Shown: positions 8,427 to 15,674 of the stretch, in pieces | How positions within the stretch are numbered: the stretch's first letter is position 1 | How the letters are laid out: the number at the start of each line of letters is the position of its first letter | DNA from: Streptomyces diastatochromogenes | GTDB taxonomy: Bacteria > Actinomycetota > Actinomycetes > Streptomycetales > Streptomycetaceae | Direction: 5' to 3' | Length of the DNA: 49,391 nucleotides | Assembly: GCA_001550305.1 (NCBI GenBank) | Contig: LRTP01000268.1 | Span: 1-49,391, forward strand | Made by a program: the position numbers and the translations under genes | The notes under the pieces: model-generated | The model's database searches: none | Told to the model about the DNA's origin: nothing | Seen by the model: the letters and a program-made list of their open reading frames with translations, nothing else

Positions 8427-8454
8427 GCATACGACCTGTATACAAGAAGTATGC
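8427..8454. promoter_or_regulatory. Two overlapping GntR-type operators
   Basis: GCATAC-GACC-TGTATAC at 8427-8443 and, on the opposite strand, GCATAC-TTCT-TGTATAC at 8454-8438 share the central GTATAC. The same pattern GCATAC-N4-TGTATAC occurs in front of the GntR gene at 11721-11737. The site lies between the DUF2848 start (8350) and the permease start (8491), where a repressor would control both. Confidence 0.72.
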
Positions 8455-8490
8455 CGGAAGGTCGATGTCCCCGGAGCAAGGATGGAAACC

Positions 8491-9855
8491 ATGCACGACA
8501 CCCCGAAGAGCGACGCCGGAGCGGCGGAGAGGCGCTCCGGCGTCCGCCGCGCCTTCGTCGCGAGCCTCACCGGCACGGCCCTGGAGTGGTACGACTTCGC
8601 CGTCTACTCCGCCGCCGCCGCGCTGGTCTTCGGTGACCTGTTCTTCCCGTCGGAGGACCCCCTCACCGGCACTCTCCTGGCCTTCTCCACCTACGCGGTC
8701 GGCTACGTCTCCCGGCCCATCGGCGGATTCGTCTTCGGCCGGCTCGGGGACGTGATCGGCCGCAAGAAGGTGCTGATCGCCACACTCGTCCTGATCGGAG
8801 TGGCCACCTTCCTGATCGGCCTGCTGCCCGCATACGGAACGATCGGCGTGGCCGCGCCGATCGCCCTGGTCGTGCTGCGCTTCGCCCAGGGCGTCGGCGT
8901 CGGCGGCGAGTGGGGCGGTGCCGTCCTGCTGTCCAGCGAGTTCGGCGACCCGCGCCGCCGGGGCTTCTACGCCTCCGCCGCACAGGTGGGCCCGCCCGCG
9001 GGCAACCTGCTCGCCAACGGTGTACTCGCCGCCCTCGGCGCGCTGCTGACCGAGGCGCAGTTCGAGTCGTGGGGCTGGCGGGTGGCGTTCATGCTGTCCG
9101 GCGTGCTGGTCGGCTTCGGGCTGTGGATCCGGGCCAAGCTGGAGGAGACCCCGGTCTTCAAGGCGATGGAGGCCGAGCAGACGCGACCCCAGGCCCCGAT
9201 CCGCGAGGTCTTCACCACCCAGCCCCGCGCCCTGACCGCCGCGATCCTGTGCCGGGTCGGCCCCGACGTGCTGTACGCCATGTTCACCGTCTTCGTACTG
9301 ACCTACGCCACCCAGGAACTCGGCATGTCGCGCGGCTCCGCCCTCGCGGCCGTCCTCATCGGCTCCTCGGTCCAGGTCTTCCTGATGCCACTGGCCGGCG
9401 CGCTCTCCGACCGCGTCAACCGCCGCCTGCTGTACGGCATCTCGGCGGTCGCGGCCGCCGTATGGCCGTTCGTGTTCTTCCCGATGGCCGCCGGCGGTTC
9501 CTGGCTGCCGCTCGCCGCCGGGGTCCTCGTCGCCCTGGTGATCCACTGTTGTCTCTACGGACCGCAGGCCGCCTTCATCGCCGAGCAGTTCTCGCCCCGG
9601 CTGCGCTACACCGGCTCGTCCCTGGCCTACACCCTGGCCGGGATCATCGGCGGCGCCATCGCCCCGCTGCTGTTCACCACCCTGCTCAGCGCCTACGGCA
9701 GCTGGGTGCCGCTGGCCCTGTACATCGCGCTCGCCTCGGCGGTCTCCCTGGTGGGCGTCCTCCTGGGCCGCGGTCCCGATGCCGCCGTCGACGAGGACGT
9801 GCGGCTCGCCGCGCCGAAGACCCGGGCCGCGGCGGACGTCCCCCTTTCCCGCTGA
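8491..9855 (+). CDS. MFS transporter, metabolite:H+ symporter (MHS/ShiA-like) type
   Basis: Integral membrane symporter of 454 residues with about 12 hydrophobic segments. The start ASLTGTALEWYDFAVY is the MHS-family signature, and GRLGDVIGRKKVL is the MFS loop 2-3 motif. Members import organic acids, shikimate, proline-betaine and similar solutes with protons. I prefer ATG 8491 to 8482 because AAGGA lies at 8478-8482, 8 bases from 8491. It is followed 43 bases later by a carbon-nitrogen hydrolase and then a cupin on the same strand, so it probably imports the substrate used by those enzymes. It is likely repressed by the GntR protein through the operators at 8427-8454. Confidence 0.92.
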   Translation: MHDTPKSDAGAAERRSGVRRAFVASLTGTALEWYDFAVYSAAAALVFGDLFFPSEDPLTGTLLAFSTYAVGYVSRPIGGFVFGRLGDVIGRKKVLIATLVLIGVATFLIGLLPAYGTIGVAAPIALVVLRFAQGVGVGGEWGGAVLLSSEFGDPRRRGFYASAAQVGPPAGNLLANGVLAALGALLTEAQFESWGWRVAFMLSGVLVGFGLWIRAKLEETPVFKAMEAEQTRPQAPIREVFTTQPRALTAAILCRVGPDVLYAMFTVFVLTYATQELGMSRGSALAAVLIGSSVQVFLMPLAGALSDRVNRRLLYGISAVAAAVWPFVFFPMAAGGSWLPLAAGVLVALVIHCCLYGPQAAFIAEQFSPRLRYTGSSLAYTLAGIIGGAIAPLLFTTLLSAYGSWVPLALYIALASAVSLVGVLLGRGPDAAVDEDVRLAAPKTRAAADVPLSR

Positions 9856-9898
9856 GAACGGCCACAGAGCCCCGACCCAGAGAAGGAGGCGCCGCACC

Positions 9899-10690
9899 GT
9901 GCGGATCGCCCTGAGCCAACTCACCACCGGCCCGGACCCCGGGAAGAACCTCCGTCTCGTCGAGGAGTGGACGCGTCGCTCCGCGGACGCCGGAGCCCGT
10001 GTCATCGTCTTCCCGGAGGCGTCGATGGCCTGTTTCGGCACGCCGCTGGCCCCCCTCGCCCAGCCCCTCGACGGACCGTGGGCCGACGGGGTCCGCGAGA
10101 TCGCCGAGGCGACCGGAACGGTCGTCGTGGCCGGCATGTTCACCCCGGCCGACGGGGGACGGGTGGCCAACACCCTGCTGGCCACCGGACCCGGCGTCGA
10201 GGAGTCGTACGACAAGATCCACCTCTACGACGCCTTCGGCTTCCGCGAGTCCGAGACCGTCGCCCCGGGCTCCCGCCCCTCCGTGATCGACGTGGACGGC
10301 ATCCGGCTGGGCCTGGCCACCTGCTACGACGTCCGCTTCCCCGAGCTGTTCCGGGCGCACGCCGACGCCGGGGCGATGGGAACACTGCTGGCGGCCTCCT
10401 GGGGGGCCGGCCCCGGCAAGCTCGACCAGTGGGAGCTGCTGGTGCGGGCCCGCGCGCTGGACGCCACCGTCTGGGTCGCCGCCGTCGGCCAGGCCGATCC
10501 CGGCACCGGTCCGGGCGCCGTGCCGACCGGCATCGGGCACAGCCTGGTGGTCGGCCCCGACGGGACGGTACGGGCCTCCCTCGGCGCCGAGCCGGAGCTG
10601 CTGGTGACGGACCTGGACGTGGAGGAGGTCGGCGCGGTCCGCGAGAAGACGTCCGTGCTGGCGAACCGGCGGCCGGAGGTGTGGCGATGA
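9899..10690 (+). CDS. Carbon-nitrogen hydrolase (nitrilase superfamily amidase)
   Basis: Cytoplasmic thiol amidase of 263 residues. The Glu-Lys-Cys triad is intact: Glu40 in IVFPEAS, Lys106 in SYDKIHLYDAF and Cys142 in LATCYDVRFPEL. FGFRESETVAPG resembles the omega-amidase/deaminated-glutathione amidase (Nit) branch rather than true nitrilases, so hydrolysis of an omega-amide or N-carbamoyl compound is the family-based guess. The GTG start at 9899 has AGAAGGAGG 7-14 bases upstream and begins exactly at the family's first strand. Its last codon overlaps the cupin start (ATGA), so the two are translationally coupled. Confidence 0.92.
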   Translation: MRIALSQLTTGPDPGKNLRLVEEWTRRSADAGARVIVFPEASMACFGTPLAPLAQPLDGPWADGVREIAEATGTVVVAGMFTPADGGRVANTLLATGPGVEESYDKIHLYDAFGFRESETVAPGSRPSVIDVDGIRLGLATCYDVRFPELFRAHADAGAMGTLLAASWGAGPGKLDQWELLVRARALDATVWVAAVGQADPGTGPGAVPTGIGHSLVVGPDGTVRASLGAEPELLVTDLDVEEVGAVREKTSVLANRRPEVWR

Positions 10691-11025
10691 GCGGGCCCGA
10701 GCTGGAGTTCCACCGCCCCGACGGGCCCTGGCGCGCCCCGGCCGGCGCCGGACCCGGCGTCGAGGAGTGCGTCCTGGCCGAGGACCCCGCGAGCGGTCGG
10801 CGCACCGCGCTCGTTCGCTGGGCGCCGGGCACCGACACCTCGGCCGCGGGCGTGACCCGGCACGACGTGTGGGAGGAGGTCTACCTGGTCGAGGGAGCGC
10901 TGTACGACCGGACGCTGGACCGGACCTTCACCGCGGGCATGTACGCCTGCCGTCCCCCGGGCATGCCGCACGGACCCTGGACCTCGCCGGACGGCGTGAC
11001 CATGCTCGTGATCACCTACCCCTGA
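10687..11025 (+). CDS. Cupin-domain protein
   Basis: A 112-residue single-domain beta-barrel protein. The cupin motifs appear as EEVYLVEGALYDR (motif 1, about residues 58-70) and AGMYACRPPGMPHGPW (motif 2, about 81-96), with Glu and His residues that could bind a metal. It resembles ChrR-like or anti-sigma cupins in size. It overlaps the amidase gene by ATGA and is followed by a bidirectional hairpin, so it ends the operon. A dioxygenase, isomerase or binding role is possible. No substrate can be read from the sequence. Confidence 0.85.
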   Translation: MSGPELEFHRPDGPWRAPAGAGPGVEECVLAEDPASGRRTALVRWAPGTDTSAAGVTRHDVWEEVYLVEGALYDRTLDRTFTAGMYACRPPGMPHGPWTSPDGVTMLVITYP

Positions 11026-11037
11026 TCCCGGCGGGCA

Positions 11038-11070
11038 CGGGAGCGTCCCTCGGCAGCGGGGACGCTCCCG
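11038..11070. terminator. Bidirectional hairpin terminator
   Basis: CGGGAGCGTCCC (11038-11049) pairs perfectly with 11059-11070 around a 9-base loop. It lies between the convergent cupin and GntR genes, 13 bases after the cupin stop and 7 bases after the GntR stop. Confidence 0.8.
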
Positions 11071-11076
11071 GGCCCG

Positions 11077-11703
11077 CTAGCCCGCGAGCAGCACCGTGAG
11101 GGTCGACTCCAGGTGATGGTCGATGGCCGCGCACACGGCCTGCGCGTCACCGCCGGCGAGGGCGTCCAGGATGGCCTCGTGCTCGTCGAGCACCGCCTCC
11201 TGCCGTCCCTGCTGGTTGTAGACGGCGACCACCCCGGCACGGACCTGGCGACTGCGCAGGCTGTCATAGTGCCGGTCCAGAAGGGCGTTGCCGACGGCCG
11301 ACACCAGGGATGCGTGGAACCGGTGGTCCACGGCGATGAACTCCCGGGTGTCCTCCGCACCGGTGAGCGCGCGCTGTCGTTCCAGAAGAGAGCGCAGTTC
11401 CTCCAGGGGCACCCGCTCCGCCGCGACGAGCTGCTGGGCCGCGTACCGCTCGACGACGCCACGCAGCTCCATCAGCTCCCGGACCTCCCGCCCCGTCAGG
11501 GGTGTCACCCGGGCACCGCGCTTGGGCACGAGTTCGACCAGGTCCTCGGCCGCGAGCAGCAGCAACGCCTCCCGGATGGGGGTGCGGGAGACACCGATAC
11601 GATCGGCGAGCTCCTGCTCCGACAGGAAGGCCCCCTGCATCTCGGGGTCCGTCAGCACCGTGTCCTTGAGATACGCGTAGGCCTTCTCCCGACCGGACGC
11701 CAC
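11077..11703 (-). CDS. GntR-family regulator, FadR/FCD subgroup
   Basis: Ligand-responsive DNA-binding protein of 208 residues. The N-terminal winged helix includes LSEQELADRIGVSRTPIREALLLL, cut here as two motifs: LADRIGVSRTPIREAL and LVELVPKRGARV. The C-terminal all-helical FCD domain has ELRGVVERYAAQQL and HRFHASLVSAVGN, with the usual Asp/His metal-binding pattern. I chose GTG 11703 (TCTGGGGG upstream) over ATG 11724, because the ATG would fall inside the operator at 11721-11737. Expected role: repressor of its own gene and of the DUF2848/permease/amidase/cupin genes, released by a pathway acid. Shared operators support this; repression itself is inferred. Confidence 0.9.
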   Translation of the reverse strand: MASGREKAYAYLKDTVLTDPEMQGAFLSEQELADRIGVSRTPIREALLLLAAEDLVELVPKRGARVTPLTGREVRELMELRGVVERYAAQQLVAAERVPLEELRSLLERQRALTGAEDTREFIAVDHRFHASLVSAVGNALLDRHYDSLRSRQVRAGVVAVYNQQGRQEAVLDEHEAILDALAGGDAQAVCAAIDHHLESTLTVLLAG

Positions 11704-11720
11704 GGCAACCCCCAGACATC

Positions 11721-11737
11721 GCATACAGTTTGTATAC
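11721..11737. promoter_or_regulatory. GntR autoregulatory operator
   Basis: GCATACAGTTTGTATAC fits GCATAC-N4-TGTATAC, the same form as the two sites at 8427-8454. It lies about 18 bases upstream of the preferred GTG start, where a bound protein would block transcription of the regulator. Confidence 0.7.
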
Positions 11738-12008
11738 CGACGCTACCACGCACTTTCCCACGGAGGGACGGGTCGCGCACCGTGTTGGGGGACGCTCGGG
11801 CCCAGAGCATGTCGGCATCGGGCCCCGGCACGAAACCGATGCCGGTCCCGGCCCGGATGATCTCGGCCGCGTCGATCACAGACGGCCTCCGTCGGTGAAC
11901 TCGACACGCCAGGGCACGATCCCGCCCTTGGCCATTGGGTTCGCCGTCCCCGTTCGCACCCTGCCCATGCGGGGAATCAAACGCGGCCTCCGGACGCTTT
12001 GACCTCGA
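11738..12008. other. Intergenic region, no gene recognised
   Basis: It separates the GntR gene from the LLM oxidoreductase. Short open stretches on the minus strand (for example IDAAEIIRAGTGIGFVPG and MAKGGIVPWRVEFTDGG) look protein-like but are broken by stops, and I cannot assign them. No clear promoter for the downstream gene is seen. Confidence 0.4.
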
Positions 12009-13031
12009 GTGAAGAAGATAGGTTTCCTCTCGTTCGGCCACTGGTCGCCGAGTGCCCACTCCAAGACCCGGTCCGCGGCCGACTTCCTGCTCCAGTCCAT
12101 CGACCTGGCGGTCGCTGCGGAGGAGCTCGGCGTGGACGGTGCGTACTTCAGGGTGCACCACTTCGCGCGGCAGGCGGCCAGCCCGTTCCCGCTGCTCGCG
12201 GCCATCGGTGCACGGACCTCGAAGATCGAGATCGGCACCGGCGTGATCGACATGCGCTACGAGAACCCGCTGTACATGGCCGAGGATGCCGGCGCTGCCG
12301 ACCTCATCTCCGGCGGCCGGCTGCAACTCGGCATCAGCCGCGGATCACCGGAACAGGTGATCGACGGCTGGCGATACTTCGGCAACACCCCCGCGGAGGG
12401 CGAGACCGGCACGGACATGGCCCGCCGACACACCGAGACCTTCCTCAAGGTGCTCGACGGCGAGGGCTTCGCGAAGCCGAACCCGCGGCCGATGTTCCCC
12501 AACCCGCCGGGTCTGCTGCGCATCGAGCCGCACTCCGAGGGGCTGCGCGAGCGGATCTGGTGGGGCTCCGGCTCGAACGCGACCGCCGTCTGGGCCGCGA
12601 AGCTGGGGATGAACCTGCAGAGTTCCACGCTGAAGGACGACGAGACGGGCGAGCCGTTGCACGTCCAGCAGCGCAAGCAGATCGAGGCGTACCGCGAGGC
12701 GTACAAGGCGGCAGGCCACACACGAGAACCGCGTGTGTCGGTCAGCCGCAGCGTCTTCGCCCTGACCAACGACCTGGACCGGGCCTACTTCGGCCAAGAC
12801 CGCAACTCGCGGGACCAGCTCGGCATGATCGACGACACGACCCGGGCGATCTTCGGACGCTCGTACGCCGCCGAGCCGGACGTACTGGTGAAGCAACTCC
12901 AGGAGGACGAGGCCATCCAAGCCGCGGACACCCTGTTGCTGACCATCCCGAACCAGCTCGGTGTCGACTACAACGCCCATGTACTGGAGAGCATCCTCAC
13001 CCACGTAGCACCGGAGCTCGGCTGGCGCTGA
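12009..13031 (+). CDS. LLM-class flavin-dependent oxidoreductase (luciferase-like)
   Basis: A 340-residue F420- or FMN-dependent monooxygenase/oxidoreductase of the bacterial luciferase-like superfamily. It opens with KKIGFLSFGHW, continues with ELGVDGAYFRVHHFARQ and SPFPLLAAIGART, and has ISGGRLQLGISRGSP, the typical family segment. It folds as a TIM barrel; the substrate is not predictable. The GTG start at 12009 fits the family's N-terminus although no good ribosome site is seen. It stands alone, with fragmentary sequence on both sides. Confidence 0.9.
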   Translation: MKKIGFLSFGHWSPSAHSKTRSAADFLLQSIDLAVAAEELGVDGAYFRVHHFARQAASPFPLLAAIGARTSKIEIGTGVIDMRYENPLYMAEDAGAADLISGGRLQLGISRGSPEQVIDGWRYFGNTPAEGETGTDMARRHTETFLKVLDGEGFAKPNPRPMFPNPPGLLRIEPHSEGLRERIWWGSGSNATAVWAAKLGMNLQSSTLKDDETGEPLHVQQRKQIEAYREAYKAAGHTREPRVSVSRSVFALTNDLDRAYFGQDRNSRDQLGMIDDTTRAIFGRSYAAEPDVLVKQLQEDEAIQAADTLLLTIPNQLGVDYNAHVLESILTHVAPELGWR

Positions 13032-13261
13032 GTGTTCTACCGCCCTGCGTGGGAGGCGACACGGCACCGTGGTGGTCGGGCTCATGGCTGGGCCGAGCCC
13101 CGGGCTCGGACTCGGCCCTGGTCGGGCACACCGACCGTCCGGACGGCAGTCGCGGTGCCGGCTTCACGGCAACGCTGGATACAGGAAGCCCGGCTACGGG
13201 CTGCCGCAGATGAAGCCCGACTGGCCGAAGACTCTTGCCTGTACTGCGAGGGCCGCCGTGA

Positions 13262-13435
13262 GGTGGCAGATACCCGTTCAGCACCACGAAGGAAGCGGCC
13301 AAGAACGCGAACGGCAACCACTCGGCCCGGGCCCCGGACAGCGCGGACAACCAGAAGGCGGGATCACGGCTCGCCTCCTGGTACAACGACGACCGCATCC
13401 TCGACGGCGGCACCTTCTATGTGCAGGTGAAGTAG
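13262..13435 (+). pseudogene. Orphan C-terminal coding fragment, family unknown
   Basis: After a TGA at 13259 the frame stays open to TAG at 13433 and reads a protein-like tail containing TTKEAAKNANG and SWYNDDRILDGGTFYVQVK, but it has no start codon. Its composition looks like a genuine C-terminus rather than noise. I do not recognise the family; the upstream part appears to be lost. Confidence 0.35.
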
Positions 13436-13450
13436 CCCCCGCTCGGCGCC

Positions 13451-13825
13451 TCACGGCGACAGCTGGATCACGAAGCGTTCGAAGAACCGGTAGGCCTCCA
13501 GTTCCTCCTGCGCGTCCTCTTCCTGTGGGCCCGCCCAGACACGCACCCGACAGGGTCCAGGCGAGGTGAGGGCGTACTCGTCCCCGGCCGGTTCCCGCAT
13601 CAGGTTGGCCAGCTGGATCCGCCCGGATTCGAAGGACACGGAGGCCACTTCCCCGATCGCCGGGAATCCGTCCCCGGCCGGCCCGTCGGGCGCCGCGTCC
13701 CAGATCTCCACCCGGACCCTGGCCAGTTGGTCTGCGAGATCCGACGCGACCACCACGGAGTCTTCATGGACCAAGAACGCGGAGTAGCCAGGAATCCGGG
13801 CGAACGGCTCCTCGTTGGCGGGCAT
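13451..13825 (-). CDS. Hypothetical protein
   Basis: A 124-residue acidic protein with no signal peptide or membrane segment. It contains GYSAFLVHEDSVVVASDLADQL, quoted here as ARIPGYSAFLV and ARVRVEIWDAAPDG, then CRVRVWAGPQEEDAQEELEAY and ends FFERFVIQLSP. Codon use has the expected high GC in third positions. The ATG at 13825 lacks a good ribosome site, and the frame is open a further 48 bases upstream to a TGA with no start codon, so it may be the 3' part of a longer gene whose other piece lies at 13837-14085 in a different frame. Family unknown; some immunity-type proteins have a similar acidic makeup, but I cannot claim that. Confidence 0.5.
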   Translation of the reverse strand: MPANEEPFARIPGYSAFLVHEDSVVVASDLADQLARVRVEIWDAAPDGPAGDGFPAIGEVASVSFESGRIQLANLMREPAGDEYALTSPGPCRVRVWAGPQEEDAQEELEAYRFFERFVIQLSP

Positions 13826-13836
13826 CGGATCAACGT

Positions 13837-14085
13837 TCAGGATGGCCTGCGGCGTCGTATCCCTGGGGAGCGGTCAGGCAGGTCGAGTTCGTCGCGCAGG
13901 ACGGGGTCCGGGGACAGCAGCGGCTCGTCGACGAACGCGGACAGCTCGCCCCGGTAGGTATGTCCGTCGCAGGTCCGGTCGTGCAGGGCGTGGAGCGGCG
14001 GTTCACGGACGCCGGGGAACGCGGCGACGGCCCGCTCGGCGCCTTCCCAGACTTTCCCACCCGGCCGCCCGGCAGGGACGGCGAG
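13837..14085 (-). pseudogene. Possible 5' fragment of a broken hypothetical gene
   Basis: On the minus strand this stretch reads KVWEGAERAVAAFPGVR, then HALHDRTCDGHTYRGEL and DEPLLSPDPVLRDELDLP, which look like real protein text before an Arg-rich run and a stop. It abuts the hypothetical gene at 13451-13825 in another frame, so the two may be halves of one frameshifted gene. The family is not recognised and the upper boundary is approximate. Confidence 0.35.
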
Positions 14086-14193
14086 TGGCGTGGCCTCCGT
14101 ACGTGAAGGTCTTGTCGAGCCCTCCCCGATCAACTCCCTCTGGGAGCTAGGTTGTTTGCCCTTGAGTGACGCGGCTCTCCGGGGAGAAGCTTG

Positions 14194-15096
14194 ATGTTCG
14201 GTGATGCTTTGGGCCAGGACGCCTCCGTGCTGAGATGGCGGGTCGACATCACCAAGGCGCACCCGGCGCGCGTCTACGACCTGTTTCTCGGGGGCACGGA
14301 CAACTACCCGGTCGACCGGGCCGCGGCCGCCGCGGCGCTCGCCGCCAACCCGCGGGGTTACCTCGACATCCGGCACAACCGTGACTTCTTGCGTCGGGCG
14401 GTGACCACGCTGACGGCGCAGGACGGCATCCGGCAGTTCCTGGACATCGGCACGGGGTTGCCGACGCAGGAGAACGTCCATCAGATCGCCCAGCGGATCA
14501 GCCCGGACTCGCGGGTCGTGTACGTCGACAACGACCCGGTGGTCCTGGCCCAGGTGTACACCCTGCTCACCAGCCGGTCCGAGGGCCGTACGGACTACAT
14601 CGACGCGGACCTCAAGCAGCCTGCTCGGATCCTCGAACAGGCTGCCAAGACCCTCGACTTCGACCAGCCGGTCGCGCTCGTGCTTGCGGCCGTCCTGCAC
14701 TTCGTCGAGGACGAGGAGGCCTACCGGGCCGTGCGTGAGCTGGTGGACGCGTTGCCGTCGGGCAGTCGGCTCGTCCTCAGCCATCTCACCGAGGACGTCA
14801 ACCCCGAGGCCATCCGCGCGGTGCGACGGACGTACACCGAGCGCGGTTTCACCTTCGTCCTGCGCTCGAATCGGGACGTCGAGCGGTTCTTCACGGAGGC
14901 CGGGCTCGTACTGGAGGAGCCGGGTGTCGTCCCGGTCCACCGCTGGCGCCCCGACGGCGCGGCCCCCTCCCCCGAACAGGCCGACCCCGCCCACCTCGCC
15001 ACCTTCGACGCCATCGAGATGATCCGCTTCCATGACATCAACGACGTCACGGACGCGGACATCAACATCTACGCGGCGACGGGCCGCAAGGTCTGA
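14194..15096 (+). CDS. SAM-dependent methyltransferase, SAV2177/PF04672 family
   Basis: A 300-residue protein of the actinobacterial family with the hallmark PARVYDLFLGGTDNYPVDR near the N-terminus and DIRHNRDFLRRAV. SAM-binding features are FLDIGTGLPT (motif I) and VVYVDNDPVVL (acidic residue after strand 2), with LVLAAVLHFVEDEE as the motif IV region. The family has many copies in Streptomyces genomes and no agreed substrate. GGGGAGAAG lies at 14181-14189, which supports ATG 14194, with TTG 14191 as an alternative. It is monocistronic, with a hairpin over its stop codon. Confidence 0.92.
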   Translation: MFGDALGQDASVLRWRVDITKAHPARVYDLFLGGTDNYPVDRAAAAAALAANPRGYLDIRHNRDFLRRAVTTLTAQDGIRQFLDIGTGLPTQENVHQIAQRISPDSRVVYVDNDPVVLAQVYTLLTSRSEGRTDYIDADLKQPARILEQAAKTLDFDQPVALVLAAVLHFVEDEEAYRAVRELVDALPSGSRLVLSHLTEDVNPEAIRAVRRTYTERGFTFVLRSNRDVERFFTEAGLVLEEPGVVPVHRWRPDGAAPSPEQADPAHLATFDAIEMIRFHDINDVTDADINIYAATGRKV

Positions 15097-15116
15097 TCAA
15101 GGTTTGATCAGGCCTT
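15088..15116. terminator. Hairpin overlapping the methyltransferase stop
   Basis: AAGGTCTGATCAA pairs with TTTGATCAGGCCTT (one G-T pair) around a very short loop. The stop codon TGA lies inside the 5' arm. It is probably a terminator for the methyltransferase gene. Confidence 0.5.
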
Positions 15117-15129
15117 GACCAGGGATCGG

Positions 15130-15243
15130 TCAGAGGCGCTCGGGCGTCCTTGATGCCCAGCAGGGCCATGCCCTGGTGCAGGGTGCGGGCCGTGAGCTCG
15201 CACAGGAACAGGCGGTTCTCGACCTGGTCAGTGATCCGGACCG
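15130..15243 (-). pseudogene. argS: argS C-terminal remnant
   Basis: The minus strand reads ITDQVENRLFLCELTAR then TLHQGMALLGIKDA, and a one-base shift continues into PERL-stop. This matches the extreme C-terminus of bacterial arginyl-tRNA synthetase (RL-LC--T---L--GL-LLGI-APERM/L). One base appears to be missing between GAC GC and CCGAG. Nothing recognisable as the catalytic body is upstream, so it is a decayed fragment and not a working gene. Confidence 0.65.
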
Positions 15244-15599
15244 GCGCCGGTGCATGCGCGTGCGGGTAGCGGCCGAGCGGCGGCACGTACAGCTCCCGCG
15301 CCTTCGCACGCCGGGCACGCGCGACGGGCCGCTCGCTGTACGACGTCCGAGGCTCGGCGGGCACCGCCGGCTCGCTGCCCCCCGACCAACGTCGGGCCGT
15401 CGGGACGACTTGCCACCAGCGCGAACACGCCGACTGCCTGCCCTTGGCGGGAAGCCCCGGGATCCGCTCGCGTTCGGCCTGCCCGGCACCCCCGAGTTGT
15501 GCCGACGCGCCGACGACCGGCTCGCGACGTCGGTCGCGGAAGACGGCGGCCTAGCGTGATCCGCTGAACTGCCGCCCCGCCCGAAGCACTTGACGATTA
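15244..15599. other. Non-coding stretch upstream of the argS remnant
   Basis: No complete gene or clear homology is seen. Short minus-strand stretches rich in Ala and Arg could be further decayed argS sequence, but I cannot match them. Confidence 0.4.
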
Positions 15600-15636
15600 C
15601 GTGTACACGACGAAGAATGATCGCGCTCCACGCTTT

Positions 15637-15648
15637 GACAACGTTGTC
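15637..15648. promoter_or_regulatory. LacI-type operator upstream of the GH92 gene
   Basis: GACAACGTTGTC is a perfect 12-bp palindrome with the central CG typical of LacI-family operators, lying 27 bases before the mannosidase start. A second perfect palindrome, CGTGTACACG, is at 15600-15609. No LacI-family gene is present in the window, so the regulator must be elsewhere. Confidence 0.6.
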
Positions 15649-15674
15649 CAGGCTTTGAGGAGGCGTTCCCGCCC

